A stretch of 23,381 nucleotides of DNA from the NCBI GenBank assembly GCA_964471235.1, contig CAYYGL010000065.1, positions 1-23,381 on the forward strand, in the 5' to 3' direction. Shown here in pieces: positions 7,302-14,573 of this stretch; position 1 is the stretch's first letter, and each line of letters starts with the position of its first letter. A program made the translations under genes and the position numbers. This stretch comes from CAYYGL01 sp964471235. GTDB lineage: Bacteria; Calditrichota; Calditrichia; RBG-13-44-9; J075. The notes beneath the pieces were generated by a model. The model did not search any database. It was not told where the DNA came from and was given only the letters and a program-made list of their open reading frames with translations.

Positions 7302-8483
7302 ATGGATCAGATTCTAAAACTGGCGAAAGCTTATACTACCGATGTGACTCAATTCTTACGCGATATCGTCGCCATCCCGTCCATGAGTTCTCAGGAAGGT
7401 GCCGTTATCGAACGAATTAAACAGGAGATGGAGCGCATCGGGTTTGATGAAATCCGCATCGATGGTCTGGGCAACCTGTTAGGGCGCATCGGCAACGGTC
7501 CCCGGGTATTGGCAATTGACGGGCACATCGATACGGTGGATGTGGGCAATCCGGATTTATGGGAAGTCGATCCTTTTAAAGGTGATTTGCGTGACGGTTT
7601 GATATACGGGCGTGGCAGTTCCGACCAGAAAGGGGGGATCGCCAGTGCCGTATATGCCGCTAAAATTTTGAAGCAGATCGGGATACCGGATGAGGTCACC
7701 CTGTGGGTAACTGCCACCGTGCAGGAGGAAGACTGCGATGGCTTGTGTTGGGACTACCTGGTGCGCAAGGAAAATTTTCGTCCGGATTGCGTGCTGCTGA
7801 CCGAACCGACCAATTTAAACATCTACCGCGGGCAGCGGGGGCGCATGGAAATTAAAGTGCAGACCGGTGGCATCTCCTGTCACGGTTCGGCGCCGGAACG
7901 CGGGGTAAACGCCATCTACAAAATGGCGCCCATTATTCAGGAAATAGAGCAGCTAAACACCCGCCTGAAAGATGATTCCTTCCTGGGGAAAGGTACGGTC
8001 ACCATCAGTGATATCCGCTCCACCTCACCCTCCCTGTGTGCGGTGGCGGATTCCTGCACCATCCATCTGGACCGCCGGTTAACCAAAGGGGAAACCATTG
8101 AGACGGCTCTGGAGGAAATCCGTAATCTGCCCTCGTTTCAGAAAGCCGATGCCAAAGTGTGGGTGAACGAATATAGCGTTCCCAGCTACAAGGGAACGGT
8201 GTTTCCCATGCAATCCTATTTCCCCTCCTGGGTGCTGGAGGAAGATCACCCGTTTTTGAAAACTGCGGTGAAGAGCTACCGCAGCCTGTTTAACAAAGAA
8301 CCCCTGGTGGATAAATGGACCTTTTCCACCAACGGGGTTGCCAGTATGGGATTGCACGGCATCCCCAGCTTCGGATTGGGTCCCGGCATGGAAGAGCAAG
8401 CCCATGCCCCCAACGAACACACCCCGGTGGAGCATCTGGTCAAGGCAATGGCATTTTATGCGGAGTTCGTAAGAAGATTTTAA
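7302..8483 (+). CDS. ygeY: YgeY-like M20 family metallohydrolase
   Basis: The 393-residue M20/ArgE/DapE-type amidohydrolase resembles the YgeY selenium-metabolism-linked hydrolase family. Metal and catalytic residues are in place: DGHIDTVD (His75, Asp77), YGRGSSDQKGG (Asp108, the bridging ligand), VQEEDCDG (Glu142/Glu143, catalytic base and ligand), and HAPNEH near the end (His368). The middle region at about residues 180-295 is the dimerisation or lid domain (GQRGRMEIKVQTGGISCHGS). An AAGGAG site lies upstream of the ATG. Such enzymes remove N-acyl or N-carbamoyl groups from amino acids. In E. coli ygeY adjoins the diaminopropionate ammonia-lyase gene. Here it follows a different fold-type II PLP enzyme, suggesting deacylation that feeds the lyase. 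The substrate is not evident. Confidence 0.85.
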   Translation: MDQILKLAKAYTTDVTQFLRDIVAIPSMSSQEGAVIERIKQEMERIGFDEIRIDGLGNLLGRIGNGPRVLAIDGHIDTVDVGNPDLWEVDPFKGDLRDGLIYGRGSSDQKGGIASAVYAAKILKQIGIPDEVTLWVTATVQEEDCDGLCWDYLVRKENFRPDCVLLTEPTNLNIYRGQRGRMEIKVQTGGISCHGSAPERGVNAIYKMAPIIQEIEQLNTRLKDDSFLGKGTVTISDIRSTSPSLCAVADSCTIHLDRRLTKGETIETALEEIRNLPSFQKADAKVWVNEYSVPSYKGTVFPMQSYFPSWVLEEDHPFLKTAVKSYRSLFNKEPLVDKWTFSTNGVASMGLHGIPSFGLGPGMEEQAHAPNEHTPVEHLVKAMAFYAEFVRRF

Positions 8484-8561
8484 AATAGAATGTTGTCTGC
8501 TGCCTTGCAATGCATAAGAGATACAATTATTTTATGTTCACAGAGAAGAAATAATAAAAGG

Positions 8562-8774
8562 GTGAATTATGACTATTTCATTAAAGAAATTGAAAATAAG
8601 ACTTTTAAAGAAATCCTTCAAATATTACAGAAAACAAGAAGTGCATTGATTGTTACTTTACCCGATGGTGAAGAAATGTTCCTTCACTCACTGAAATTTT
8701 TAAAATCACTTCCCGAGTTGGAAGGTAAATTACCGGAAGGGTGGAAAGACGCTATCTATGAATATGGGGAATGA
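8562..8774 (+). CDS. Antitoxin-like protein of a PIN-type pair
   Basis: The 70-residue acidic protein has an N-terminal helical segment (KEIENKTFKEILQILQKT), then SALIVTLPDGEEMFLHSL and LPELEGKLPEGWKDAIYEYGE. A short protein of this layout directly before a PIN-domain gene is typical of VapB-like antitoxins in addiction modules. The start is uncertain: no in-frame ATG is available near the expected N-terminus, and the GTG at 8562 follows AAAAGG closely; an ATG at 8490 would add 24 residues of non-conserved appearance. Its 3' end overlaps the toxin start at 8758 by 17 bp. It appears intact although the partner toxin is frameshifted. Confidence 0.6.
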   Translation: MNYDYFIKEIENKTFKEILQILQKTRSALIVTLPDGEEMFLHSLKFLKSLPELEGKLPEGWKDAIYEYGE

Positions 8775-9233
8775 TATTATTTTCTTGGATGCCGGGTTGT
8801 TTATCGGTGCTTTATTGAAAGGAGATACCCGACCCGACGAAGCTAAACCCATTGTTGAAGAGGTTAGAGCGGGTCATTTACTTGCTGCTACAACGGTTCG
8901 TGTTTTAAGCGAGGTTTATGCAGCCCTTACCTGGCGTAAGCCCAACCTCCACACAGTCCCCAAGAAGCTGCGGAAGTAGTACAGCTAATTATACATCCTC
9001 CATCGGCAATCATTTTATTAAAGGAAAGTATGGATGCAGCTTTAAAGATGTTTGAAATGGCAGAAAAATATTCTCTTACTGCCAGGCGAATTCATGATGC
9101 ACGACATGCTGCAGTAGCCATCACTCATGGTATCGATTCCATTTATACCTATGAGGTAAACGACTGCCGTCTCTTTAAACCGGATGGAATAAAAATTGTT
9201 ATGCCACCCTCTGTGATTATCCAAAATTCTTAA
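8758..9233 (+). pseudogene. PIN-domain toxin (VapC-like) broken by a one-base frameshift
   Basis: The frame from 8758 gives the first part of a PIN ribonuclease: IIFLDAGLFIGALLKGD with Asp11, and RVLSEVYAALTWRK with Glu52. After TGGCGTAAG (8932-8940) it shifts into nonsense and stops at 8979. A second frame continues from the GCC at 8940: AQPPHSPQEAAEVVQLI, then IHDARHAAVAITHGID and YTYEVNDCRLF, ending at 9231. Joining the frames restores a normal PIN protein of about 158 residues with all acidic positions. A single missing base near 8938-8940 explains the break. Either the toxin is inactivated or the base was lost in sequencing; the intact upstream antitoxin fits both. Confidence 0.75.
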
Positions 9234-9384
9234 GTCTACCTTAACTATTGAATACAATATAGAACAGATGATTGGTTTTATCGCCAATTAACGTGGATGA
9301 ACACGCATAAATCTAATGATGAATCCAGTTATATGTGAAATGTCAGTGTAAATCTGAGGCAAAATGCTCTATATATGATTTATA

Positions 9385-9710
9385 AACATTTCTCACTTCA
9401 ACAATGAATGTTTTTTTTGACGGTGGGGGACAATGATAGTTTTTTAGGGTTCCAGTCCAAAATTTCCGGTTGGGTTGTAGAAATTTTGATAATTTTTTCT
9501 GAGGCTGCATATTTAACTCTCCCCCTTTCATGCACCTCTCTTGGAAGTCGAAGATCCCGATTCGTCGGGAAGAGGGGGAAAGAAGGGGTGAGTTCGAGGG
9601 AATGAGCGGATAGAAACAGATGGTTATAAATCTTTCAAAACAAGAATTTATGAAATGTTTTCCCTGGTCCCTTTGAATAGCAAATTCACCAGTTCAAAGT
9701 GAGAAATGTT
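9385..9710. repeat. 326-bp element bounded by 14-bp inverted repeats
   Basis: AACATTTCTCACTT at 9385-9398 is the exact reverse complement of 9697-9710, and weaker similarity continues a few bases inward. The interval has no credible gene. It contains a G/C-run hairpin-rich stretch at 9515-9601. The structure fits a miniature inverted-repeat element or a nested repeat. No clear target-site duplication is visible. The whole of 9234-9830 is otherwise empty of genes. Confidence 0.5.
9515..9601. repeat. Dispersed C/G-run repeat, copy 1
   Basis: The segment starts AACTCTCCCCCTTT, passes through CTTGGAAGTCGAAGA, has a perfect TCCCGA-TTCG-TCGGGA hairpin (9555-9570), and ends GGGGTGAGTTCGAGGGA. The same order of words occurs at 21955-22023, with the central hairpin missing. 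This marks a repeat family present at least twice in the window. The overall C-run then G-run layout can fold into a long imperfect hairpin. Confidence 0.55.
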
Positions 9711-9830
9711 ACTGATTGATATTTTTACGATGCGTTATGGATTTGTAAAATGTTAATGTGTTGTAGTACCTTTTAGATGAAAAAAATGTCGTTCCAAAGA
9801 GCACACTTGAAGAACTCGAGGAGGAAAAAC

Positions 9831-10742
9831 ATGAGAATCCGATTGGCAATTGCGGGGATTGTTTTGGGGCTGGTGTTGGGAGCTATCAGTTGTTCGAATG
9901 ATAAAAAGGCTACCAGCGGCGATGATGCCTATATTCAGCAAATTCAACAATGGCATCAGGAACGGCTGGCGCGGCTGAAGAAACCGGATGGCTGGTTGAG
10001 TCTGGTAGGATTGTATTGGCCAACCGAAGGTGAAAACAGATTCGGAAGCGATAGCAGCAATGGGGTGGTTTTTCCTCCCAAAGCGCCGCCTCACATGGGT
10101 ACTCTCCTCCTCAAAGACAATTCTGTAACATTATCCGTGCAGCCCGGGGTGGAGATTACCGTTGACGGCAAGCCGGTTCGGAAAATGGTGGTTTACCGGG
10201 AGGGGATGGAAAAGCCGGTCATCATGCAGCATGGTTCCTTGAGTTGGTTTATCATCAAACGGGGCACAAAGTTAGGGGTGCGGCTGCGGGATTCGGAAAA
10301 TCCGAAAATTGCGGCATTAAAGTCAATCGATTATTATCCCATTGACCCTGTCTGGCGGATACCGGCGCATTTTGAACCATACCCGGAGCCGAAACAAATC
10401 GCTATCGAAAATATTTTGGGGATGGTAGAGAAGGAACCCTCGCCCGGTCAATTGGTTTTCGAGTGGAAAGGGAAACCCTACCGCCTGGAAACCCTGGAAG
10501 AGGGCGATGAGTTGTTTGTGATTGTTCATGATAAAACCAGCGGGGAGGAAACCTACGGACTGGGTCGGTATTTGTATGTCAAAAAACCGGCGCCTGGCGA
10601 GACCGTATGGCTCGATTTTAACAAGGCCTACAATCCTCCCTGCGCTTTCACCGATTATGCCACCTGCCCCCTGCCGCCCCCTCAGAATCATCTCCCTTTC
10701 CCGATCACCGCCGGGGAAAAATATTCCGGAGAAGGGCATTGA
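9831..10742 (+). CDS. DUF1684 family lipoprotein
   Basis: The 303-residue protein has a type II signal peptide with lipobox AISC (Cys21), then a DUF1684 domain covering most of the mature chain. Family marks include WHQERLARLKKPDGWLSLVGLYWP at about residues 38-61, a central RLRDSENP, and the strongly conserved C-terminal block NPPCAFTDYATCPLPPPQN with LPFPITAGEKY. The function of DUF1684 is not established as far as I know. The ATG at 9831 has an excellent GAGGAGG site, so the 18-residue extension to 9777 was rejected. It appears to be a stand-alone gene followed by a 348-bp gap. Confidence 0.85.
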   Translation: MRIRLAIAGIVLGLVLGAISCSNDKKATSGDDAYIQQIQQWHQERLARLKKPDGWLSLVGLYWPTEGENRFGSDSSNGVVFPPKAPPHMGTLLLKDNSVTLSVQPGVEITVDGKPVRKMVVYREGMEKPVIMQHGSLSWFIIKRGTKLGVRLRDSENPKIAALKSIDYYPIDPVWRIPAHFEPYPEPKQIAIENILGMVEKEPSPGQLVFEWKGKPYRLETLEEGDELFVIVHDKTSGEETYGLGRYLYVKKPAPGETVWLDFNKAYNPPCAFTDYATCPLPPPQNHLPFPITAGEKYSGEGH

Positions 10743-11090
10743 TTGCACTGCACCAGGCTTTATCGCCGGCAGGGAGAGCACCGGGTTCCATTCGTTGGTA
10801 CAAAGTATTCGTAGGTGTTTGAAAAAACTCGGAAAGCGCTCTCATTCCGGGTTTCCCAACATTTTTTCGGAAAAATTACCCCTATCTTACTTTAAACATG
10901 AGATAGGGTTACGAAATCAGGTGATATGTCTTTCCGGTTTTTCCCGTTTTTTGGAAAATACCGGAATCTCATCAGCACAGCGTGTTAGAGCAGTTTGAAA
11001 TCCCATAAAAATTTTTGTTTTGCTTTAATAACGCTGCTAAATAGAATATATTCCGGTTGTTAAAAATGAATCAACAGGCGGCTTTACGGA
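10743..11090. other. Intergenic gap with two inverted repeats
   Basis: No gene was seen. CCCTATCT (10880-10887) pairs perfectly with AGATAGGG (10901-10908) across a 13-base loop. Just downstream, 10932-10944 pairs with 10953-10966 over 13 base pairs with one bulged A and an 8-base T-rich loop. The second could serve as a terminator for the DUF1684 gene, although it lacks a following T-run and is about 190 bp beyond the stop codon. Together they look like a small repeat unit. Confidence 0.4.
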
Positions 11091-12005
11091 ATGAACTGGC
11101 TCTGGATCACCCTGGCGCTTATGGGACTCATCTGGTTTGGTCTTTACCTGCTTGCCCGCGGGTATCGCAATCCCAAACGCCCCCATCGGAAAACACCTGC
11201 TGACGTTGGCATCCCTTTTACGGAAGTCAATTTTCCAACCCAAAACGATTGTCATTTATATGGTTGGTGGATCCCGGTATCCACACCGGGGACACACCGT
11301 GCACCGGTGATCATTCTAATGCACGGCTGGGGGCAGAATGTGGAATTTTTTCTCCCGCTTATTGAGATGCTTCATTCCCATGGGTATCACTTGTTAGCAT
11401 TCGATGCCCGGAACCACGGCAGCAGCGACAGCGACGGATATGCCAATATGTTAAAGTTTGCCGAAGATGTTCTGGCAGCGGTTAATTTTGTGGTGAAAGA
11501 TTTTAACGACTTGACGGCATGGATTGGCGTTATCGGTTTTTCCATAGGCGGTGCTGCCGCTATTTATGCCGCCGCCTCGGAGCCTCAAATCCGCCGGGTG
11601 GTTACCATTGGCGCTTTCGCTCATCCTGCCGAGGTGATGAAAGTTGAGTTTCGGAAACGGCACATCCCCTACTTCCCGGTGGTATGGCTGCTGTTTCAAT
11701 TCATCCAGTTAAAAATTGGAGCCCGATTTAAGCACATCGCACCAATGAACCATATTGCCCGTACAACCGCCGAAATCTTACTGATTCACGGCACTGAAGA
11801 TAAAATTGTCCCGGTGGAACAGGCATTGGTGCTTCAGGAGCATGGGAATCCGGAACGTACCCGGTTATGGCTGGTAGAACATGCCGGGCATTTTGATTGT
11901 CTGAACCACCCGGAGTTTCCCCGGCGGTTGAACACTTTTTTGGAAAAAGGCTTCTCCCTCCCTTCTGCGGAAGATTCACTTACTCAAGATGCGAATATCG
12001 GTTAA
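11091..12005 (+). CDS. Membrane-anchored alpha/beta hydrolase
   Basis: The 304-residue serine hydrolase has an N-terminal membrane segment at about residues 4-22, ending in positive residues. The catalytic layout is complete: the oxyanion motif LMHGWGQN, the nucleophile elbow GFSIGG with Ser151, HGTEDKIVP with Asp237, and HAGHFD with His267. FDARNHGSSD follows the oxyanion strand, as in acyl-transferring or esterase relatives. Between core and lid is a hydrophobic cap (about residues 185-215). The substrate cannot be read from sequence. The ATG at 11091 has only a weak GGCGG-type site 10-14 bp upstream. A possible 45-codon membrane ORF overlaps its 3' end by 17 bp. Confidence 0.8.
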   Translation: MNWLWITLALMGLIWFGLYLLARGYRNPKRPHRKTPADVGIPFTEVNFPTQNDCHLYGWWIPVSTPGTHRAPVIILMHGWGQNVEFFLPLIEMLHSHGYHLLAFDARNHGSSDSDGYANMLKFAEDVLAAVNFVVKDFNDLTAWIGVIGFSIGGAAAIYAAASEPQIRRVVTIGAFAHPAEVMKVEFRKRHIPYFPVVWLLFQFIQLKIGARFKHIAPMNHIARTTAEILLIHGTEDKIVPVEQALVLQEHGNPERTRLWLVEHAGHFDCLNHPEFPRRLNTFLEKGFSLPSAEDSLTQDANIG

Positions 12006-12126
12006 GCTCACACTGAACCGGATTGGTTTTGGAGTTTTGGTTTTTCTTTTCATCATTTCCCCCGTATATTGCCTGACGGGCTTCCTTAGCCGGTTTATGC
12101 ACCGCCTTTTTAAAAGAAACTATTGA
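11989..12126 (+). CDS. Possible 45-residue membrane protein
   Basis: An ATG at 11989 opens a 45-codon frame ending TGA at 12124. The product has a basic N-terminus (MRISVKLTLNR), one strongly hydrophobic stretch of about 20 residues (GFGVLVFLFIISPVYCLTGF), and a basic tail (MHRLFKRNY), which is a coherent single-pass topology. It overlaps the 3' end of the hydrolase gene by 17 bp, so translational coupling is possible. There is no good ribosome binding site, and the frame is short enough to arise by chance. Confidence 0.3.
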   Translation: MRISVKLTLNRIGFGVLVFLFIISPVYCLTGFLSRFMHRLFKRNY

Positions 12127-12414
12127 ATTTAACCTGCCTTACACTTTTGGAACCTCATTCCGACGAACCATCCTGCTCCCACCCGATGAGGTGTTTTTTA
12201 CGTTTTCTGAGAGAAACCGTATGACTCCGTTCTCAAAAGAAAGGTCAACGCGAATTGCAACCATAAGACAAAACAAAGTGTTGACCGTTGATTTCATACC
12301 ATTTCGGAAATATTGCTCGTTCTAACAAATTTTTCCGGATGCCGGCATATTTGAAAAGCACCGGTTCGAATAATCCGGCGGTGAAGTAGGCACTCTAAAA
12401 TCAGAGGAGAGTGG
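12127..12414. other. Intergenic region, nothing recognisable
   Basis: I see no gene, strong hairpin or repeat family here. The tRNA-like word GGTTCGAA at 12363 has no cloverleaf around it. An AGAGGAGAG ribosome binding site for the next gene lies at the end. Confidence 0.4.
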
Positions 12415-13293
12415 ATGATGCGTCCTCGTTTGGTGACTTTTCTGAATGAGATTTCACCGGTCAGTGTTTTTAACTGGCTTGTTCCCACACCCAACCAGAT
12501 GTATGCCATTACATTCCTGGTTGTGGCGATAGTGTTCTATAAACGCAGCCGGCAAAGCCGTTTTCCGGGGCAGGTCGTCATCACCACTATCTGGTTGGGT
12601 GGCATCGGGGCGTTTTTAGGGGCAAAGCTGTTGTTTGTGCTTTTGCATCTAAAATCTTACCTGATTTTGCCCTCCCACATCTTTGCTGCCGGAGGATCGG
12701 TATCTTTTGGAGCGTATGCAGGCGCATTGATTGTCCTGACGGTTTACCTGCGGTATCGAAAGGAGCCGGTGTTGACTTCCCTGGATATCGCCGCTGCCAC
12801 CCTTCCCCTGGGCACCGCCCTGGGACGGCTGAGTTGTTTGTTGAATGGCGATGATTTCGGCAAACTTACCAATGCCGTGTGGGGTGTTCGTTATCCCCAG
12901 GGCAGCTACCCGTTTGCGGAACAGGTTAGCCGGGGACTCATTTCTCCGTTTGATTCCCTCTCCCTGCCGGTTCATCCCAATCAACTTTATCTCGCCTTCA
13001 ATGCACTGTTGATTTTTTTCGTTGTCAGTTGGGTGTGGAAAAAATACCGGGGATATCCCGGCGTCACGATAAGCCTTTATGCCATCCTCTATTGTGCCAC
13101 CCGTTTCGGATGGGAATTCTTTCGCGATGAACCGACTCGCGGGTTTGCCGGCTTAATTTTCCCTCAATACGTATGCCTGGGGATTGTGATGATGGCTATT
13201 CCCGCGGCAATCCACCTTGCCCGAAAATATCGTTTATCCAAATTTTCTCACCATAAATTTCATTCACCCATAACAGAAAGGATTCAGCCATGA
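12415..13293 (+). CDS. lgt: Lgt-like prolipoprotein diacylglyceryl transferase, divergent
   Basis: The 292-residue multi-pass inner-membrane protein belongs to the Lgt family, which transfers diacylglyceryl from phosphatidylglycerol to the lipobox cysteine of prolipoproteins. The signature region reads GRLSCLLNGDDFG (Arg138). It departs from the classical G-R-x-G/A-N-F-x-N-x-E-x-x-G at several sites and recalls the GRxxCFxNGCCYG type. Other marks are HPNQLY (His187) and RFGWEFFRDE near the end. About six to seven hydrophobic segments are visible. The start is ATGATG after AGAGGAGAG. Its stop overlaps the next gene by 4 bp (ATGA), so the two are translationally coupled. It may be a paralogue of a housekeeping lgt elsewhere. 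Confidence 0.82.
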   Translation: MMRPRLVTFLNEISPVSVFNWLVPTPNQMYAITFLVVAIVFYKRSRQSRFPGQVVITTIWLGGIGAFLGAKLLFVLLHLKSYLILPSHIFAAGGSVSFGAYAGALIVLTVYLRYRKEPVLTSLDIAAATLPLGTALGRLSCLLNGDDFGKLTNAVWGVRYPQGSYPFAEQVSRGLISPFDSLSLPVHPNQLYLAFNALLIFFVVSWVWKKYRGYPGVTISLYAILYCATRFGWEFFRDEPTRGFAGLIFPQYVCLGIVMMAIPAAIHLARKYRLSKFSHHKFHSPITERIQP

Positions 13294-14537
13294 AGCGATT
13301 GAGTAAATGGTTGATAAGGTTGAGTAGTGTACTGTTTTTGGTTTTATTAAGCGGATGCGAATGTGAGCAGCCGGAAATCATCTCCATTAACCCCAATTCC
13401 GGTCCCGGGGGAACCATTGTGGAAGTGCAGTATTCCAAAGGTGGACTGGGGGGAGTGGTGTTATTGGATGGCACCACACAGGAGACTCGCTATGCCAGTA
13501 ACCTGGGTTTAGGAAAGACGCTTTATTTTACCATTCCCTTTAACGCTGCCACCGGCAATAAAAACGTGCAGGTGCGCTCCGATGGCAAGACTTCTCCGGC
13601 AGTGACGTTCAATGTCACCGGTAGCGGAGTGGTGCCTACTCCAACGATTAACGGGGTTGAAATTCCCAATCGGGACGGGAAGGAAATTACCGTGTTCGGT
13701 AGAAATTTCAGCACGCTTTCCAAAGTGTTTATTGACGGCGTCGAGGTCAAACGGTATGCCGGTCATTCACTGCCCCTGCGAGTTCTGCCCTTGCAGTTTG
13801 TTGACAACGCCATTATTTGTGAACCGCAGACCCCCCTGGCGTTGGGTTCATCTCATACGATTGAGGTGAGAAACCCCAATAATAATAATTCCGGCGGCTT
13901 TGCCTTCGATGTACCGGATCGGGTTTGTATGATGGAATTCGATGCATTGCAAAACATTCCGTTGCCGCAATACTATATTTTTCGCAACAATTCTCTTACC
14001 ACCATGCGGAAAGAGTATACCGAATGCGGATGGATTCTAGAAATTACCTATGATGACACCAGTGTGGCGGATCCCCAGGCAGGGAGCCCATTTACCACAG
14101 CTGATATGTTCAGTTTCTGGCAGGCGAACGCCAATGTGCCATCCAGTGCTGAAATTTTTATGCATGGCGCATTTTTAACTGCCGATAATCAAGGTTTATT
14201 GGGCATTATGTTTATGAATGTCGGAAGCGTTCCCTCGCTGCCGAATGCCAATCGTCGCCAGGGATTTGCAGTGTTCCGCAATGCATTTAGTCCCCCTAAT
14301 TTAGAGCAATTTTATCTGCGCACCACCATGCATGAAGCCGGGCATGGATTCAATTTGCTTCATTCTGACGGAGATGGCATTCAATCAATCATGAATCAAA
14401 CCAGTGTGGTGGGTAATAATTTTGTCTATGATTTCTCCAATATCAGTTGCGAACACCTGGAATCCCATGATATTGATGCCGTGGCGCCGGGCGGGGAAGC
14501 CTTCGGCTCCGGCAGGTCCTGCAACAACTTACATTAA
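13290..14537 (+). CDS. Lipoprotein with IPT/TIG-like region and metzincin-type protease domain
   Basis: The 415-residue surface or periplasmic lipoprotein has lipobox LSGC (Cys23). Right after it, PEIISINPNSGPGGTIVEVQ is the typical opening of an IPT/TIG immunoglobulin-like domain. A second Ig-like unit probably spans residues 112-205 (PTINGVEI, then EITVFGRNFSTLSKVFIDGVEV). The C-terminal half carries TTMHEAGHGFNLLH: the full HExxHxxxxxH zinc motif (His348, Glu349, His352, His358), with a Met-turn SIMNQ at Met368. Spacing of only 10 residues between the third His and the Met is short for metzincins. The gene overlaps lgt by 4 bp. Peptidase activity is inferred from the motif. The C-terminus (RSCNNLH) shows no sorting signal I know. 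Confidence 0.78.
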   Translation: MKRLSKWLIRLSSVLFLVLLSGCECEQPEIISINPNSGPGGTIVEVQYSKGGLGGVVLLDGTTQETRYASNLGLGKTLYFTIPFNAATGNKNVQVRSDGKTSPAVTFNVTGSGVVPTPTINGVEIPNRDGKEITVFGRNFSTLSKVFIDGVEVKRYAGHSLPLRVLPLQFVDNAIICEPQTPLALGSSHTIEVRNPNNNNSGGFAFDVPDRVCMMEFDALQNIPLPQYYIFRNNSLTTMRKEYTECGWILEITYDDTSVADPQAGSPFTTADMFSFWQANANVPSSAEIFMHGAFLTADNQGLLGIMFMNVGSVPSLPNANRRQGFAVFRNAFSPPNLEQFYLRTTMHEAGHGFNLLHSDGDGIQSIMNQTSVVGNNFVYDFSNISCEHLESHDIDAVAPGGEAFGSGRSCNNLH

Positions 14538-14573
14538 TCATTTAATGATAGATTATAAAGAAGGAGAACAATC

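Noticed and set aside
8569..8640. ATG at 8569 as an alternative start for the antitoxin region
   Set aside because: It is in another frame, gives a short Lys-rich peptide that ends quickly, and lacks antitoxin features.
9408..9605. 65-codon frame through the repeat at 9.5 kb
   Set aside because: It overlaps the inverted-repeat element and hairpin, has no ribosome binding site and shows no protein-like composition.
12363..12370. GGTTCGAA resembling a tRNA T-loop
   Set aside because: The flanking bases do not form acceptor, D or anticodon stems of the right size.
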